NCBI RefSeq assembly: GCF_900475755.1
Contig: NZ_LS483411.1
Span: forward strand, 496,001 to 560,000
Direction of reading: 5' to 3'
Length of the DNA: 64,000 bases
Origin: Haemophilus influenzae
GTDB lineage: Bacteria > Pseudomonadota > Gammaproteobacteria > Enterobacterales > Pasteurellaceae
A model generated the notes under the pieces. The model saw only the letters and a program-made list of their open reading frames with translations, had not been told where the DNA came from and did not search any database. The first letter of the stretch is position 1. Each line of letters starts with the position of its first letter. Below, in pieces: positions 25,869-38,185 of this stretch. The translations under genes were made by a program, and so were the position numbers.

Positions 25869-28352
25869 ATGAATTTAAGTCGTCGAGACTTTATGAAAGC
25901 CAATGCGGCTATGGCAGCCGCAACGGCAGCGGGGCTAACCATCCCAGTAAAAAATGTGGTCGCAGCCGAATCCGAAATTAAATGGGATAAAGGCGTATGT
26001 CGTTTCTGTGGTACTGGTTGTGCTGTGCTGGTTGGGACTAAAGATGGGCGTGTTGTGGCATCTCAAGGCGATCCTGATGCAGAAGTAAACCGTGGTTTAA
26101 ACTGTATTAAAGGCTATTTCTTACCGAAAATTATGTACGGTAAAGATCGTTTAACGCAGCCGCTTTTACGTATGACAAACGGAAAATTTGATAAGAACGG
26201 CGATTTTGCGCCAGTTTCTTGGGATTTTGCGTTCAAAACAATGGCTGAGAAATTCAAAGAAGCGTTTAAAAAGAACGGGCAAAATGCAGTGGGTATGTTC
26301 ACTTCTGGACAATCAACCATTTGGGAGGGTTATGCGAAGAACAAACTTTGGAAAGCAGGTTTCCGTTCTAACAACGTAGACCCAAATGCGCGTCACTGTA
26401 TGGCGTCTGCAGCTGTTGCATTTATGCGTACTTTCGGTATGGATGAACCAATGGGCTGTTATGATGATATTGAACAGGCAGACGCTTTCGTGCTTTGGGG
26501 ATCAAATATGGCGGAAATGCACCCAATTTTGTGGTCGCGCATTACTGATCGCCGTATCTCCAATCCTGATGTTCGTGTCACTGTTCTTTCGACTTACGAA
26601 CATCGTAGTTTTGAACTTGCCGATCACGGTTTGATATTTACACCGCAAACTGATTTGGCGATTATGAACTATATCATCAATTATCTTATTCAAAATAATG
26701 CGATTAATTGGGATTTTGTTAATAAACATACAAAATTTAAACGTGGAGAAACGAATATTGGCTATGGTTTGCGTCCAGAGCATCCGTTAGAAAAAGACAC
26801 GAATCATAAAACAGCTGGGAAAATGCACGATTCTTCTTTTGAAGAATTAAAGCAACTTGTCTCAGAATATACTGTGGAAAAAGTGTCGAAAATGTCTGGG
26901 TTAGATAAAGTTCAGTTAGAAACTTTAGCGAAACTTTATGCCGATCCAACGAAGAAAGTGGTTTCCTACTGGACAATGGGCTTTAACCAACATACACGTG
27001 GTGTGTGGGTAAACCAATTAATCTACAATATTCATTTACTTACTGGAAAAATTTCAATTCCGGGTTGTGGGCCATTTTCATTAACTGGTCAGCCTTCTGC
27101 TTGTGGTACAGCGCGTGAAGTAGGTTCATTCCCTCATCGTTTACCTGCCGACTTAGTGGTAACTAATCCTAAACACCGTGAAATTGCTGAACGTATTTGG
27201 AAATTACCAAAGGGGACGGTTTCTGAAAAAGTGGGGCTACACACAATTGCACAAGACCGTGCAATGAATGATGGCAAAATGAATGTGTTATGGCAAATGT
27301 GTAACAATAATATGCAAGCAGGGCCAAACATTAATCAAGAGCGTTTGCCAGGCTGGCGTAAAGAAGGCAACTTCGTGATTGTTTCAGATCCTTACCCAAC
27401 TGTATCCGCACTTTCCGCTGACTTAATTCTTCCAACGGCAATGTGGGTAGAAAAAGAGGGGGCTTACGGTAATGCAGAACGTCGTACTCAATTCTGGCGT
27501 CAGCAAGTCAAAGCACCAGGCGAAGCAAAATCAGACTTATGGCAATTAATGGAGTTCGCAAAATACTTTACGACTGATGAAATGTGGACAGAAGACTTAC
27601 TTGCACAAATGCCTGAATATAGAGGTAAAACTTTATATGAAGTGCTTTTCAAAAATGGTCAAGTAGATAAATTCCCATTGAGCGAACTTGCTGAAGGTCA
27701 ATTAAACGACGAATCAGAATATTTTGGTTACTACGTTCACAAAGGTTTATTTGAAGAATACGCTGAATTTGGTCGTGGTCACGGTCACGATTTAGCTCCA
27801 TTTGATATGTATCATAAAGCACGTGGTTTACGCTGGCCAGTTGTAGAAGGTAAAGAAACCTTGTGGCGTTACCGTGAAGGCTATGATCCGTATGTTAAAG
27901 AAGGGGAAGGTGTGGCTTTCTATGGTTATCCTGATAAGAAAGCGATTATTCTTGCGGTGCCTTATGAACCACCAGCTGAGTCACCCGATAATGAATACGA
28001 TTTATGGTTATCGACGGGTCGTGTTCTTGAACATTGGCATACGGGTACAATGACACGCCGTGTACCAGAATTGCATCGCGCATTTCCAAATAATTTAGTA
28101 TGGATGCACCCATTAGATGCACAAGCACGTGGTTTACGTCACGGCGATAAAATTAAGATTTCATCTCGTCGAGGCGAAATGATTTCTTACTTGGATACTC
28201 GCGGACGTAATAAACCACCTCGTGGCTTAGTATTTACCACTTTCTTTGATGCAGGTCAGCTTGCAAATAGCTTAACCCTAGATGCGACAGACCCAATTTC
28301 AAAAGAAACCGACTTCAAAAAATGTGCGGTAAAAGTGGAAAAGGCTGCGTAA
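25869..28352 (+). CDS. napA: periplasmic nitrate reductase catalytic subunit
   Basis: An 827-residue bis-MGD molybdoenzyme that reduces nitrate to nitrite in the periplasm. The Tat signal has SRRDFMK at residues 4-10. The 4Fe-4S ligands are Cys44, Cys47, Cys51 and Cys79. The molybdenum-ligand cysteine is Cys177 in NARHCMASA. The start is ATG 25869 preceded by GGGGGA; an in-frame GTG at 25854 would put five residues before the Tat region. Electrons come from NapC and NapB, and probably NapGH. The cofactor needs Mog (19174-19767). Confidence 0.96.
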   Translation: MNLSRRDFMKANAAMAAATAAGLTIPVKNVVAAESEIKWDKGVCRFCGTGCAVLVGTKDGRVVASQGDPDAEVNRGLNCIKGYFLPKIMYGKDRLTQPLLRMTNGKFDKNGDFAPVSWDFAFKTMAEKFKEAFKKNGQNAVGMFTSGQSTIWEGYAKNKLWKAGFRSNNVDPNARHCMASAAVAFMRTFGMDEPMGCYDDIEQADAFVLWGSNMAEMHPILWSRITDRRISNPDVRVTVLSTYEHRSFELADHGLIFTPQTDLAIMNYIINYLIQNNAINWDFVNKHTKFKRGETNIGYGLRPEHPLEKDTNHKTAGKMHDSSFEELKQLVSEYTVEKVSKMSGLDKVQLETLAKLYADPTKKVVSYWTMGFNQHTRGVWVNQLIYNIHLLTGKISIPGCGPFSLTGQPSACGTAREVGSFPHRLPADLVVTNPKHREIAERIWKLPKGTVSEKVGLHTIAQDRAMNDGKMNVLWQMCNNNMQAGPNINQERLPGWRKEGNFVIVSDPYPTVSALSADLILPTAMWVEKEGAYGNAERRTQFWRQQVKAPGEAKSDLWQLMEFAKYFTTDEMWTEDLLAQMPEYRGKTLYEVLFKNGQVDKFPLSELAEGQLNDESEYFGYYVHKGLFEEYAEFGRGHGHDLAPFDMYHKARGLRWPVVEGKETLWRYREGYDPYVKEGEGVAFYGYPDKKAIILAVPYEPPAESPDNEYDLWLSTGRVLEHWHTGTMTRRVPELHRAFPNNLVWMHPLDAQARGLRHGDKIKISSRRGEMISYLDTRGRNKPPRGLVFTTFFDAGQLANSLTLDATDPISKETDFKKCAVKVEKAA

Positions 28353-28368
28353 AAACGATGTAAAAATC

Positions 28369-28420
28369 AACCGCACTTTATTTTCTCTCACCAATAAAAG
28401 AGGAAGATGAAAGTGCGGTT
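28369..28420 (+). promoter_or_regulatory. inverted uptake-signal pair enclosing the napG ribosome-binding site
   Basis: AACCGCACTTT (28369-28379) and AAAGTGCGGTT (28410-28420) can form an 11-base-pair stem. The loop holds the napG Shine-Dalgarno (AGAGGAAG), and the right arm begins at the A of its start codon region and covers codons 2-4. In mRNA this stem could slow napG translation or block 3' decay of napA message. This is inferred from sequence. Confidence 0.6.
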
Positions 28421-29246
28421 AAAATTTAAAAAGAAAATGAAGAAACCCGCTCTCAATCCTGAACGTAGAAAATTTCTCAAAGAAGCAACCCGTACTGCGG
28501 GTGGTTTAGCTGGCGTTGGGATTTTGTTGGGATTGCAGCAAAATCAAAGTCTTGCGCGAGAAGGTGTGCCATTACGTCCGCCCTTTGCTTTGCAAGATGC
28601 AAAAGCGTTTTCTGCCGCTTGTATTCGTTGTGGACAATGTGTTCAAGCCTGTCCTTATGACATGCTGCATTTAGCATCTTTATTATCGCCAGTAGAAGCG
28701 GGAACGCCGTATTTTATTGCGCGTGATAAACCTTGCGAAATGTGTCCCGATATTCCTTGTGCAAAAGCCTGTCCTAGTGGTGCATTAGATCGTCAAGCAA
28801 CAGATATTAATGAATCGCGTATGGGGCTGTCAGTACTGTTAGATCACGAAACTTGCTTAAATTATCAAGGATTACGTTGCGATGTTTGTTATCGGGTTTG
28901 TCCATTAATCGATAAAGCGATTACATTGGAAAAACAACATAATCCACGTTCTGATAAGCACGCGTTATTTATTCCAACAGTACATTCTGATGCTTGTACG
29001 GGATGTGGAAAATGTGAGCAAGCTTGTGTGTTAGAAGAAGCAGCGATTAAAATTTTACCAATGAATCTGGCAAAAGGTATGTTAGGTAAACATTATCGTT
29101 TAGGCTGGGAAGAAAAAGCGAAAGCGGGTCATTCTCTTGCGCCTAAAGATATGATTTCGTTGCCAACTCGAACGCCAGAGGGAGCTACAGTAATGCCTGA
29201 ACCAGCAGAACCCGTGCTTGCGCCTATTTTAGGGAGTGGCAAATAA
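28407..29246 (+). CDS. napG: ferredoxin-type protein NapG
   Basis: A 279-residue iron-sulfur protein exported to the periplasm. The N-terminus has a Tat-like [15 protein letters not shown] at about residues 18-32. Four cluster motifs follow ([46 protein letters not shown]). With NapH it forms a quinol-oxidising branch feeding NapC or NapA. The start at 28407 has AGAGGAAG close upstream; ATG 28437 is a possible alternative. Confidence 0.92.
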   Translation: MKVRLKFKKKMKKPALNPERRKFLKEATRTAGGLAGVGILLGLQQNQSLAREGVPLRPPFALQDAKAFSAACIRCGQCVQACPYDMLHLASLLSPVEAGTPYFIARDKPCEMCPDIPCAKACPSGALDRQATDINESRMGLSVLLDHETCLNYQGLRCDVCYRVCPLIDKAITLEKQHNPRSDKHALFIPTVHSDACTGCGKCEQACVLEEAAIKILPMNLAKGMLGKHYRLGWEEKAKAGHSLAPKDMISLPTRTPEGATVMPEPAEPVLAPILGSGK

Positions 29247-30109
29247 TGGCAAATGCACCAAAATTTGCAGGGAAAGAGGCTCGAGAAAAATGGGGCTGGT
29301 GGTATGCAAACCGCTTTTTGTTTTGGCGTCGATTAAGCCAACTCAGCATTCTTGCCATGTTTTTAAGCGGGCCTTATTTTGGCGTATGGATTTTAAAAGG
29401 TAATTATAGTGGAAGCTTATTGCTCGATACTATTCCATTAAGTGACCCTTTAATTACCGCTGAAAGCTTGGCTGCAAGACATTTACCAGATGCTCTCACT
29501 TTGATTGGTGCAGCGATTATTGTGTTATTTTACGCAGTACTTGGTAGTAAAGTGTTTTGTGGTTGGGTATGTCCGCTAAATGTTGTAACTGACTGTGCTG
29601 CGTGGCTTCGCCGTAAGTTAGGCATTCGCCAAACAGCAAAAATTTCGCGTAGTTTACGTTATGGCATTCTTGTGCTTATTTTACTAGGCAGCTGCGTAAG
29701 CGGAATGTTGCTTTGGGAGTGGGTTAATCCAGTGGCTGCTCTTGGCCGCGCCTTTGTGTTTGGTTTTGGTGCAACAGGCTGGCTATTACTTGTTATTTTT
29801 CTTTTTGATTTATTGATTGCAGAACATGGCTGGTGTGGACATCTTTGCCCAATTGGTGCTGCTTATGGTGTGATTGGTGCAAAAAGTTTAATCCGTATTA
29901 AAGTGATTGATCGTGCTAAATGCGATAATTGTATGGATTGCTACAATGTTTGTCCCGAAGCCCAAGTGTTACGTTCGCCTTTACACGGAAAAAAAGACGA
30001 AAGCCTACTCGTGCTTTCCAAAGATTGCATCAGCTGCGGACGTTGTATTGACGTTTGCGCTGAAAAAGTTTTTAAATTTTCGACCAGATTCGATCATTCA
30101 GGGGAGTGA
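29246..30109 (+). CDS. napH: quinol dehydrogenase membrane subunit NapH
   Basis: A 287-residue inner-membrane protein with four to five membrane segments, the two paired cytoplasmic motifs CGWVCP and CGHLCP, and two C-terminal 4Fe-4S sites (CDNCMDCYNVCP and CISCGRCIDVC). It oxidises quinol together with NapG. Its ATG overlaps the napG stop by one base. Confidence 0.93.
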   Translation: MANAPKFAGKEAREKWGWWYANRFLFWRRLSQLSILAMFLSGPYFGVWILKGNYSGSLLLDTIPLSDPLITAESLAARHLPDALTLIGAAIIVLFYAVLGSKVFCGWVCPLNVVTDCAAWLRRKLGIRQTAKISRSLRYGILVLILLGSCVSGMLLWEWVNPVAALGRAFVFGFGATGWLLLVIFLFDLLIAEHGWCGHLCPIGAAYGVIGAKSLIRIKVIDRAKCDNCMDCYNVCPEAQVLRSPLHGKKDESLLVLSKDCISCGRCIDVCAEKVFKFSTRFDHSGE

Positions 30110-30114
30110 TTAAT

Positions 30115-30558
30115 ATGACTAAACAGGTATCTAAAATTTTAGCGGGATTATTTACCGCACTTTTTGCTGGCTCACTGATGGCATCTGATGCACCAGCAGT
30201 GGGAAAAGATTTAACTCAAGCGGCTGAAAATATTGCACCCGCATTTCACAATCCACCGCGTCAAAGCGAATTACCCGCATTGAACTATGTAAACCAGCCT
30301 CCAATGGTTCCACATAGTGTTGCAAATTATCAAGTGACAAAAAATGTAAATCAATGTTTAAATTGTCACAGCCCAGAAAATTCTCGTTTGAGTGGTGCAA
30401 CTCGAATCAGCCCAACTCACTTTATGGATCGTGATGGAAAAGTAGGTTCAAGCTCCTCTCCGCGTCGTTATTTCTGTTTACAATGTCACGTTTCTCAATC
30501 AAACGTAGATCCAATTGTTCCAAATGATTTTAAACCGATGAAAGGTTACGGAAACTAG
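30115..30558 (+). CDS. napB: periplasmic di-haem cytochrome NapB
   Basis: A 147-residue c-type cytochrome with two haem sites, CLNCH and CLQCH. The N-terminal signal peptide ends near LMASDAP, and an uptake signal (ACCGCACTT, around 30154) codes part of it. NapB passes electrons from NapC to NapA. ATG 30115 has GGGGAG eight bases upstream; an in-frame GTG at 30106 overlaps napH. Confidence 0.93.
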   Translation: MTKQVSKILAGLFTALFAGSLMASDAPAVGKDLTQAAENIAPAFHNPPRQSELPALNYVNQPPMVPHSVANYQVTKNVNQCLNCHSPENSRLSGATRISPTHFMDRDGKVGSSSSPRRYFCLQCHVSQSNVDPIVPNDFKPMKGYGN

Positions 30559-30572
30559 TTTAAGAGGTCTAT

Positions 30573-31175
30573 ATGTCTGAGAAAAAACCAAATATCTTAA
30601 AGCGTTTCTGGCAATGGTTTAGAAAACCAAGCCGTATGGCAATTGGTACGATTATTATCTTATCGGCTATTGGCGGTATTCTTTCTTGGGTTGGTTTTAA
30701 CTATGGTTTAGAGAAAACCAACACAGAACAGTTCTGTGCAAGCTGCCATATGCAAGATGTTTATCCAGAGTATTTGCATAGTGTGCATTATCAAACTCGT
30801 ACTGGCGTGGGGGCAAGTTGTCCAGATTGTCACGTACCACACGAATTTGGTGCAAAAATGAAACGTAAAATTATAGCGGCTAAGGAAGTATATGCTCACT
30901 ATACTGGAAAAGTGGATACCTTAGAAAAATTCAATGCGCATCGTTTAGAAATGGCTCAAAATGAATGGGCTCGTATGAAAGCTAACGATTCTAAAGAATG
31001 TCGTAATTGCCATAATGTAGATCGAATGAATTTCAATGATCAACGTTCTGTGGCAGCACGTATGCACCAAAAAATGAAAACTGAGGGTAAAACTTGTATT
31101 GACTGCCATAAAGGTATTGCACACCAATTACCTGATATGAGTGGCGTTGAGTCAGGCTTCAAAGACGAGAAGTGA
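30573..31175 (+). CDS. napC: tetra-haem membrane cytochrome NapC
   Basis: A 200-residue NapC/NirT-family quinol dehydrogenase. One N-terminal membrane anchor (IGTIIILSAIGGILSWVGF, about 24-42) is followed by four haem sites: CASCH, CPDCH, CRNCH, CIDCH. It takes electrons from menaquinol or demethylmenaquinol to NapB. It is the last gene of the nap operon. Haem attachment needs the Ccm system, which is not in this window. Confidence 0.95.
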   Translation: MSEKKPNILKRFWQWFRKPSRMAIGTIIILSAIGGILSWVGFNYGLEKTNTEQFCASCHMQDVYPEYLHSVHYQTRTGVGASCPDCHVPHEFGAKMKRKIIAAKEVYAHYTGKVDTLEKFNAHRLEMAQNEWARMKANDSKECRNCHNVDRMNFNDQRSVAARMHQKMKTEGKTCIDCHKGIAHQLPDMSGVESGFKDEK

Positions 31176-31184
31176 TTTTCTAAA

Positions 31185-31222
31185 AATAGGCTGAAAAAAT
31201 ACCGCACTTTTATCAGCCTATT
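31185..31222 (+). terminator. hairpin after the nap operon
   Basis: AATAGGCTGA pairs perfectly with TCAGCCTATT. The loop contains a full uptake signal. The sequence after it is AT-rich without a clean T-run, so terminator strength is uncertain. Confidence 0.6.
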
Positions 31223-31241
31223 ATAAATTTGGGTAGTTTAT

Positions 31242-31292
31242 AAAAAAATCTGCACTTTAATTCGCTGATTTCTTCAGCCTTTAAGGTGCAGA
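31242..31292 (-). terminator. rho-independent terminator of adk
   Basis: On the minus strand a 12-base stem with one G-U pair (TCTGCACCTTAA with TTAAAGTGCAGA) is followed by seven T. It lies about 40 bases beyond the adk stop. Confidence 0.8.
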
Positions 31293-31334
31293 CTAATTAT
31301 ATTTTCTAAAGTGCGGTTAATTTTTAGATTATTT

Positions 31335-32006
<672 letters not shown>

Positions 32007-32062
32007 TTAAGATACTGATAAAGAATAGTGTGGTCAAATTTTTTATAATTTTTACCGCACTT

Positions 32063-33340
32063 TTATACAAAGCTGGTCTTATGATTTTGTTGATTCCAAG
32101 GTGCTACCCAAAATAAACAAAGCATGCCTGGAATCGCTAAAAATAAACAAAACCAAAAATACTGATAATACCCCACTGCTCCCACTACATAACCAGAAAG
32201 CATACCTAAAACTTTACTAGGCAAAGCTGAAAGGCTTGTAAAAAGTGCAAGTTGCGTTGCAGTATAAAGCGGATTACTCTCACGCGCCATAAAAGCCACA
32301 AAAGCCGCGGTGCCAAGTCCAACGCCGATATATTCTGCGGCAATCACAACACCTAGTTTCCATAACTCGGCTGATGTAATAACATCAAAATGACCGAAAG
32401 CAGACAACCAAATAAACCCACCAATTGTTACCATTTGTACAAGCCCAAATAGCCACAATGCACGGTTAATACCCAGTTTTATTATTATCACACCACCAGC
32501 AAGCCCAGATAAAATGCTTGACCAAAGTGCGGTACTTTTTACAACAATAGCTATATCCTCTTTGCTAAACCCCATATCATAAATAAATTTGGTTTGTAGC
32601 GTTGTGGCAAAAGAATCCCCGAACTTATACAAAAACAAAAACAGTAAAAAACCGATAGCCTGAATAACGCCCTTACGCTGGAAAAATTCTTGTAATGGAA
32701 TCCAAAATGCTTGATAGAACGGCTGATTAGTTTGCTGCATGTCTATTTTTGGCTCTTTTGCTAAAAATAACGTCATAAAGATGCCCGCTAACATACAAAG
32801 TGCGGTCCATAAAAAGACAGTTTCCCAAGGATAAATCGCCGCCAAATAGAGCGATAATCCACCCGGAATTAATCCCGCAATTCGATAAGCATTAATATGA
32901 ATAGTGTTTCCCAAACCTAATTCATGATCACTCAAAATCTCACGACGATACGCATCCAACACGATATCTTGTGTGGCTGAAAAAAAGGCGATAAGCAACG
33001 CAATATTTGCCACCACGCTCAGTTGTGTGAGCGGATCAAACAGGCTAATGATGTAAAGTAAAATCAATAATGCCACTTGTGAAAGCAGCATCCAGCTACG
33101 ACGACGCCCTAAAAAACTCGGGAAATAACGATCCAATAATGGTGCCCACAAAAATTTCAATCCATAAGGCAACATCACGCCAGTTACTGCACCAATAAGC
33201 TCAATTGAGAGATGCTTATCCGTCAGCCAAACAGGCAACATTTGCAATAACACAAATAATGGCAAACCAGAATTAAAACCTGTGAATACGCAAATCAACA
33301 TTTTGCGTGTAAAAATTTGGGAAGAAAGGGAATTTGACAT
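32063..33340 (-). CDS. ampG: muropeptide permease AmpG
   Basis: A 425-residue MFS-type inner-membrane protein with about 12 segments, importing GlcNAc-anhydroMurNAc peptides for cell-wall recycling. The start KMLICVFTGFNSGLPLFVLL and GVMLPYGLKFLWAPLLDRY are typical. It is shorter than E. coli AmpG (about 490) because it lacks extra C-terminal helices, as I recall for Pasteurellaceae. No Shine-Dalgarno is visible; a complete uptake signal occupies the bases directly before the ATG. Confidence 0.9.
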   Translation of the reverse strand: MSNSLSSQIFTRKMLICVFTGFNSGLPLFVLLQMLPVWLTDKHLSIELIGAVTGVMLPYGLKFLWAPLLDRYFPSFLGRRRSWMLLSQVALLILLYIISLFDPLTQLSVVANIALLIAFFSATQDIVLDAYRREILSDHELGLGNTIHINAYRIAGLIPGGLSLYLAAIYPWETVFLWTALCMLAGIFMTLFLAKEPKIDMQQTNQPFYQAFWIPLQEFFQRKGVIQAIGFLLFLFLYKFGDSFATTLQTKFIYDMGFSKEDIAIVVKSTALWSSILSGLAGGVIIIKLGINRALWLFGLVQMVTIGGFIWLSAFGHFDVITSAELWKLGVVIAAEYIGVGLGTAAFVAFMARESNPLYTATQLALFTSLSALPSKVLGMLSGYVVGAVGYYQYFWFCLFLAIPGMLCLFWVAPWNQQNHKTSFV

Positions 33341-33482
33341 AAAGTGCGGTTAATTTTGGTTGTATTTTAGAAATTTCGCCTTTCAATTAAAGGATTTTTG
33401 TAAAAATTAGGGGATTTTTAATCATTCCCCCCAATGTTTAGCATTCTTCTTCCTAAAAAAGAAAAACAAATATTAGAGAATA

Positions 33483-34499
33483 TTAATCTCTGTACCCTTT
33501 GGGATTATTTTTCTGCCAGTTCCACGTATCTTGCATCATTTTTTCAAGACCACGTTCTGCCACCCAACCAAGCTCTTTTGCAGCTAAACTTGGATCAGAA
33601 TAACAAGTGGCAATATCGCCAGGGCGGCGTTCTACAAGTTTATATGCAATTGTAATATCGTTGGCTTTTTCAAAGGCTTTTACCATATCTAATACGGAAT
33701 AACCATGACCTGTACCAAGGTTATAAATATGTAAACCAGAGTCATTTTCATGACGTTGAAGCGCTTTTAAATGTCCCACGGCTAAATCCACTACATGAAT
33801 ATAATCACGCACCCCAGTTCCATCGTGAGTGTCATAATCACTACCAAATACAGAAAGTTGTGCTAATTTACCGATAGCAACTTGGCTAATATAAGGTAAT
33901 AAATTATTTGGAATGCCATTTGGATCTTCACCAATCAAGCCACTTTCATGCGCCCCAACTGGATTAAAATAACGCAAGATGGTCATGCTAAATTTTGGTT
34001 CCGCTTTTGCTGTATCGCGTAAAATCTGCTCAACCATATATTTAGAGGTACCATAAGGATTGGTTGTACCGCCGACTTCACAATCTTCTGTAATTGGAAT
34101 AATTTTTGGATCACCGTAAACCGTTGCAGATGAGCTAAACACAAAGTTCCAAACACCCGCTTTTTTCATTTCTTGAATTAATACAAGGGTGCCAGCGACA
34201 TTGTTCATGTAATATTCTGTCGGCTTTTGAACACTTTCCCCTACGGCTTTTAACCCTGCAAAGTGAATAACAGAGCTAATCTCATTTTCTGCAAAAATTT
34301 TTTGTAACAAAGTACGATCTAAAATATCGCCTTCATAAAACTTTGCGTCTTTGCCCGTAATTTGTTTTACGCGTTCAAGGGATTTTGGCGATGAATTGCA
34401 AAGATTATCTAATACCACCACCTCTTTGCCAGCATTTAATAATTCTACAACTGTGTGAGAACCGATATAACCGGCACCACCTGTCACTAAAATGGCCAC
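33483..34499 (-). CDS. galE: UDP-glucose 4-epimerase
   Basis: A 338-residue short-chain dehydrogenase-type epimerase supplying UDP-galactose for lipooligosaccharide. NAD motif GGAGYIGS, serine region FSSSATVYG, and catalytic YxxxK in YGTSKYMVE. The start is GTG 34499, with AAGGAGAT just before it and family-standard [13 protein letters not shown] at residue 3; the open frame to 34595 runs through the rhlB stop. GalE affects virulence of H. influenzae through LOS galactose. Confidence 0.94.
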   Translation of the reverse strand: MAILVTGGAGYIGSHTVVELLNAGKEVVVLDNLCNSSPKSLERVKQITGKDAKFYEGDILDRTLLQKIFAENEISSVIHFAGLKAVGESVQKPTEYYMNNVAGTLVLIQEMKKAGVWNFVFSSSATVYGDPKIIPITEDCEVGGTTNPYGTSKYMVEQILRDTAKAEPKFSMTILRYFNPVGAHESGLIGEDPNGIPNNLLPYISQVAIGKLAQLSVFGSDYDTHDGTGVRDYIHVVDLAVGHLKALQRHENDSGLHIYNLGTGHGYSVLDMVKAFEKANDITIAYKLVERRPGDIATCYSDPSLAAKELGWVAERGLEKMMQDTWNWQKNNPKGYRD

Positions 34500-34542
34500 A
34501 ATGATCTCCTTATTAATTATTGAGACTAAAAAAATTATATCA

Positions 34543-35790
34543 CTATTTTGTGTGATAAGAAAGATGTCTTGTATGCCCTTGCGGTCGCACCGCACGTTTT
34601 AAACGATATGGTTTCGGCAGTTCAAGCAAGGCTTCTGTTTCATATTGGCTCACTGGGATAGAATGGCCAATATATTCTTCAATTGCTGGTAAATTCATCG
34701 CATATTCTTCGCAAGCGAAACTAATAGAAACACCACTTTCCCCTGCTCGTCCAGTACGGCCAATTCGGTGAACATAATCTTCTCGATCATCGGGTAAATC
34801 ATAATTGAAAACATGCGTCACATCAGAAATATGCAAGCCACGAGCAGCCACATCTGTTGCTACTAAAATATCTAAATTACCATCAGTAAATTGTTTTAAT
34901 AAGGACAAACGTTTTTTCTGTGCTACATCGCCAGTCAGTAAGCCGACACGATGCCCATCAGCAGCCAAATAACCCCAAATTTCTTCACAACGATGTTTCG
35001 TATTAGCAAATACAATACAACGCTCAGGCCATTCATCTTCCATTAAGGTTAAGAGAAGTGCCATTTTATCCTGATTAGATGGATAAAAAAGTTCTTCTTT
35101 AATGCGATGTCCTGTCTTTTGTTCTGGTTCTATTTCAATATATTCAGGATCATTCATATCTTCAAATGCTAATTCACGCACTTTATAAGAAAGCGTCGCT
35201 GAAAATAACATCGTTAAACGCACTTGCGGAGTGGGGCATTTACGCAATAAATAACGAATATCACGGATAAATCCAAGATCGAACATTCGATCCGCTTCAT
35301 CTAGCACGACAACTTGAATTTCATCTAAACAAATTACGCCTTGTTTCACATAATCAATGACTCGCCCCGTCGTACCAATCAAAATATCTACGCCACGCTC
35401 AATCGCTTGTAGTTGTTTATCATAACCATCGCCACCATAGGCAAGTGCGGTTTTTAATCCACAGGCTTTTGCAAGAAATTCTGCGTCATTACTAATCTGC
35501 ACCGCTAATTCTCGAGTAGGTGCTAAAATCAAAGCTCTTGGGTGAGGATATTCCAGATTAGGATCTTGGTGAGTTAAAAGATGGTGAAAAGTAGCCGTTA
35601 AAAAAGCCATTGTCTTGCCTGTACCAGTTTGAGCTTGTCCTGCGACATCGCGTCCATTTAAACTGATAGGCAAGGATAAAGCCTGAATTGGGGTACAAAA
35701 ATCAAAGCCTTTTTTTGCCAAAGCATCTCGTACAATCGGATGTAGAGGAAGATCGGAGAATCGTTGTTGGCTTAAATAATCTTGTTGCAT
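34543..35790 (-). CDS. rhlB: ATP-dependent RNA helicase RhlB
   Basis: A 415-residue DEAD-box helicase, the RNA-unwinding part of the degradosome. Motifs: Q motif ([11 protein letters not shown]), [36 protein letters not shown], and [13 protein letters not shown]. The N-terminus and short C-terminal tail match RhlB rather than SrmB or DeaD. PNPase, another degradosome partner, is at 60061-62190. Confidence 0.92.
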   Translation of the reverse strand: MQQDYLSQQRFSDLPLHPIVRDALAKKGFDFCTPIQALSLPISLNGRDVAGQAQTGTGKTMAFLTATFHHLLTHQDPNLEYPHPRALILAPTRELAVQISNDAEFLAKACGLKTALAYGGDGYDKQLQAIERGVDILIGTTGRVIDYVKQGVICLDEIQVVVLDEADRMFDLGFIRDIRYLLRKCPTPQVRLTMLFSATLSYKVRELAFEDMNDPEYIEIEPEQKTGHRIKEELFYPSNQDKMALLLTLMEDEWPERCIVFANTKHRCEEIWGYLAADGHRVGLLTGDVAQKKRLSLLKQFTDGNLDILVATDVAARGLHISDVTHVFNYDLPDDREDYVHRIGRTGRAGESGVSISFACEEYAMNLPAIEEYIGHSIPVSQYETEALLELPKPYRLKRAVRPQGHTRHLSYHTK

Positions 35791-35871
35791 AAAAATTACA
35801 TTTTAGAATAATAAAATTACGTTTAGCATAGCATTTTTAGGAAAAATCCTCAAAAAAGCACCGCACTTATA

Positions 35872-35903
35872 AAAATTAACCGATAGGGTTTCCTATCGGT
35901 TAA
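35872..35903 (-). terminator. terminator of coaE-yacG
   Basis: ACCGATAGG pairs perfectly with CCTATCGGT around a four-base loop, followed on the minus strand by TTAATTTTTAT, just after the yacG stop. Confidence 0.8.
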
Positions 35904-35906
35904 TCT

Positions 35907-36768
<862 letters not shown>

Positions 36769-36796
36769 AACCATATAATCAACGAAAGAAAATAAA

Positions 36797-38062
36797 TCAT
36801 TTCGGATAAACTGGAAGACGTTTACAAATTGCTAATACTTTTTCTTTAGTTTCAGCAATCACTTGTTCTTCATTTTCTTTGCCTAAAGCATCTAAAACAT
36901 CACACATCCAGCCAGCTAATTCACGCACATCATTTTCATTGAAACCACGGCGAGTCACAGATGGTGTGCCTACACGGATACCTGAAGTAACAAATGGTTT
37001 TTGCGGATCATTTGGTACAGCGTTTTTGTTCACGGTAATATTTGCTTTGCCTAATGCCGCATCAGCTGCTTTACCTGTTAATCCTTGTTTAATGAAACTT
37101 ACTAAGAACAAGTGGTTTTCAGTACCATTTGATACAACGTCATAATCACGTTGTTTAAATACATCAACCATTGCTTTCGCATTTTTGATTACATTTGCTT
37201 GGTATTCTTTATATTGAGGCTCTAATGCTTCTTTAAAGCAAACTGCTTTTGCCGCAATAATATGAACTAATGGACCACCTTGATTTGCGGGGAATACAGA
37301 TGATTGTAATTTTTTGTAGATTTCTTCATTGCCACAAGATGAAAGAATTAAACCACCACGTGGACCGCCTAAGGTTTTGTGGGTTGTAGTGGTTACAACG
37401 TGTGCGTGCGGAAGTGGATTTGGGTATAAACCTGCTGCGATTAAACCTGCAACGTGTGCCATATCCACAAATAAATACGCACCCACTTCATCTGCGATTT
37501 CACGCATTTTCGCCCAATCCACAACTTGTGAATAAGCCGAGAAACCAGCAACGATAAGTTTTGGTTTACATTCTAATGCTTTTTGACGAACATCTTCATA
37601 ATCAATTAAGCCATCCGCAGTGATTCCATAAAGCACAGAGTTATAAATCTTGCCAGAGAAACTGACTTTTGCACCGTGAGTTAAGTGACCACCGTGAGCC
37701 AAATCCATACCTAAAATAGTATCGCCTGCATTAATCAACGCACCATACACTGCAGCGTTTGCTTGTGAACCAGAGTGCGGTTGAACATTCACGTAATCTG
37801 CACCAAATAATTCTTTCGCACGATCAATGGCTAACTGCTCCACAATGTCTGCATACTCACAACCACCGTAATAACGTTTACCTGGATAGCCTTCAGCGTA
37901 TTTATTAGTGAATTGTGAACCTTGAGCTTCCATCACACGCGGACTAGCATAGTTTTCAGATGCAATGAGTTCGATATGTTCTTCTTGACGACGATTTTCA
38001 TCTTGGATCGCTTGCCACAATACCGGGTCGTAATCAGCGATAGTCATATTTCTTGTAAACAT
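36797..38062 (-). CDS. glyA: serine hydroxymethyltransferase
   Basis: A 421-residue PLP enzyme converting serine and tetrahydrofolate to glycine and methylene-THF. The PLP lysine lies in [15 protein letters not shown]. Full length. AGGAGAA lies just before the ATG. It supplies one-carbon units to the purine genes purH and purD just upstream. A perfect MetR-type site lies 96 bases ahead of the start. Confidence 0.97.
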   Translation of the reverse strand: MFTRNMTIADYDPVLWQAIQDENRRQEEHIELIASENYASPRVMEAQGSQFTNKYAEGYPGKRYYGGCEYADIVEQLAIDRAKELFGADYVNVQPHSGSQANAAVYGALINAGDTILGMDLAHGGHLTHGAKVSFSGKIYNSVLYGITADGLIDYEDVRQKALECKPKLIVAGFSAYSQVVDWAKMREIADEVGAYLFVDMAHVAGLIAAGLYPNPLPHAHVVTTTTHKTLGGPRGGLILSSCGNEEIYKKLQSSVFPANQGGPLVHIIAAKAVCFKEALEPQYKEYQANVIKNAKAMVDVFKQRDYDVVSNGTENHLFLVSFIKQGLTGKAADAALGKANITVNKNAVPNDPQKPFVTSGIRVGTPSVTRRGFNENDVRELAGWMCDVLDALGKENEEQVIAETKEKVLAICKRLPVYPK

Positions 38063-38157
38063 TGTGTTCTCCTGTTATGTAATTTATGGCAGATAGTTTA
38101 ACTGTTTATGGATAAAAACTTAATTAAAATTTCATTCCTAAATTTTCATTACTTAAA

Positions 38158-38170
38158 TGAAATTAATTCA
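38158..38170 (-). promoter_or_regulatory. MetR-like site upstream of glyA
   Basis: TGAAATTAATTCA fits the MetR consensus TGAA-N5-TTCA exactly. MetR activates glyA in E. coli. The site overlaps an AT-rich dyad behind purD, so chance is possible. Confidence 0.35.
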
Positions 38171-38185
38171 TCATAATGATATGAA

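Noticed and set aside
33434..33655. 73-codon plus-strand frame at the 3' end of galE
   Set aside because: It lies mainly antisense to galE, with no ribosome site or recognisable domain.
34500..34595. 32-codon upstream extension of galE
   Set aside because: It crosses the rhlB stop and has no family similarity; AAGGAGAT directly before GTG 34499 sets the start.
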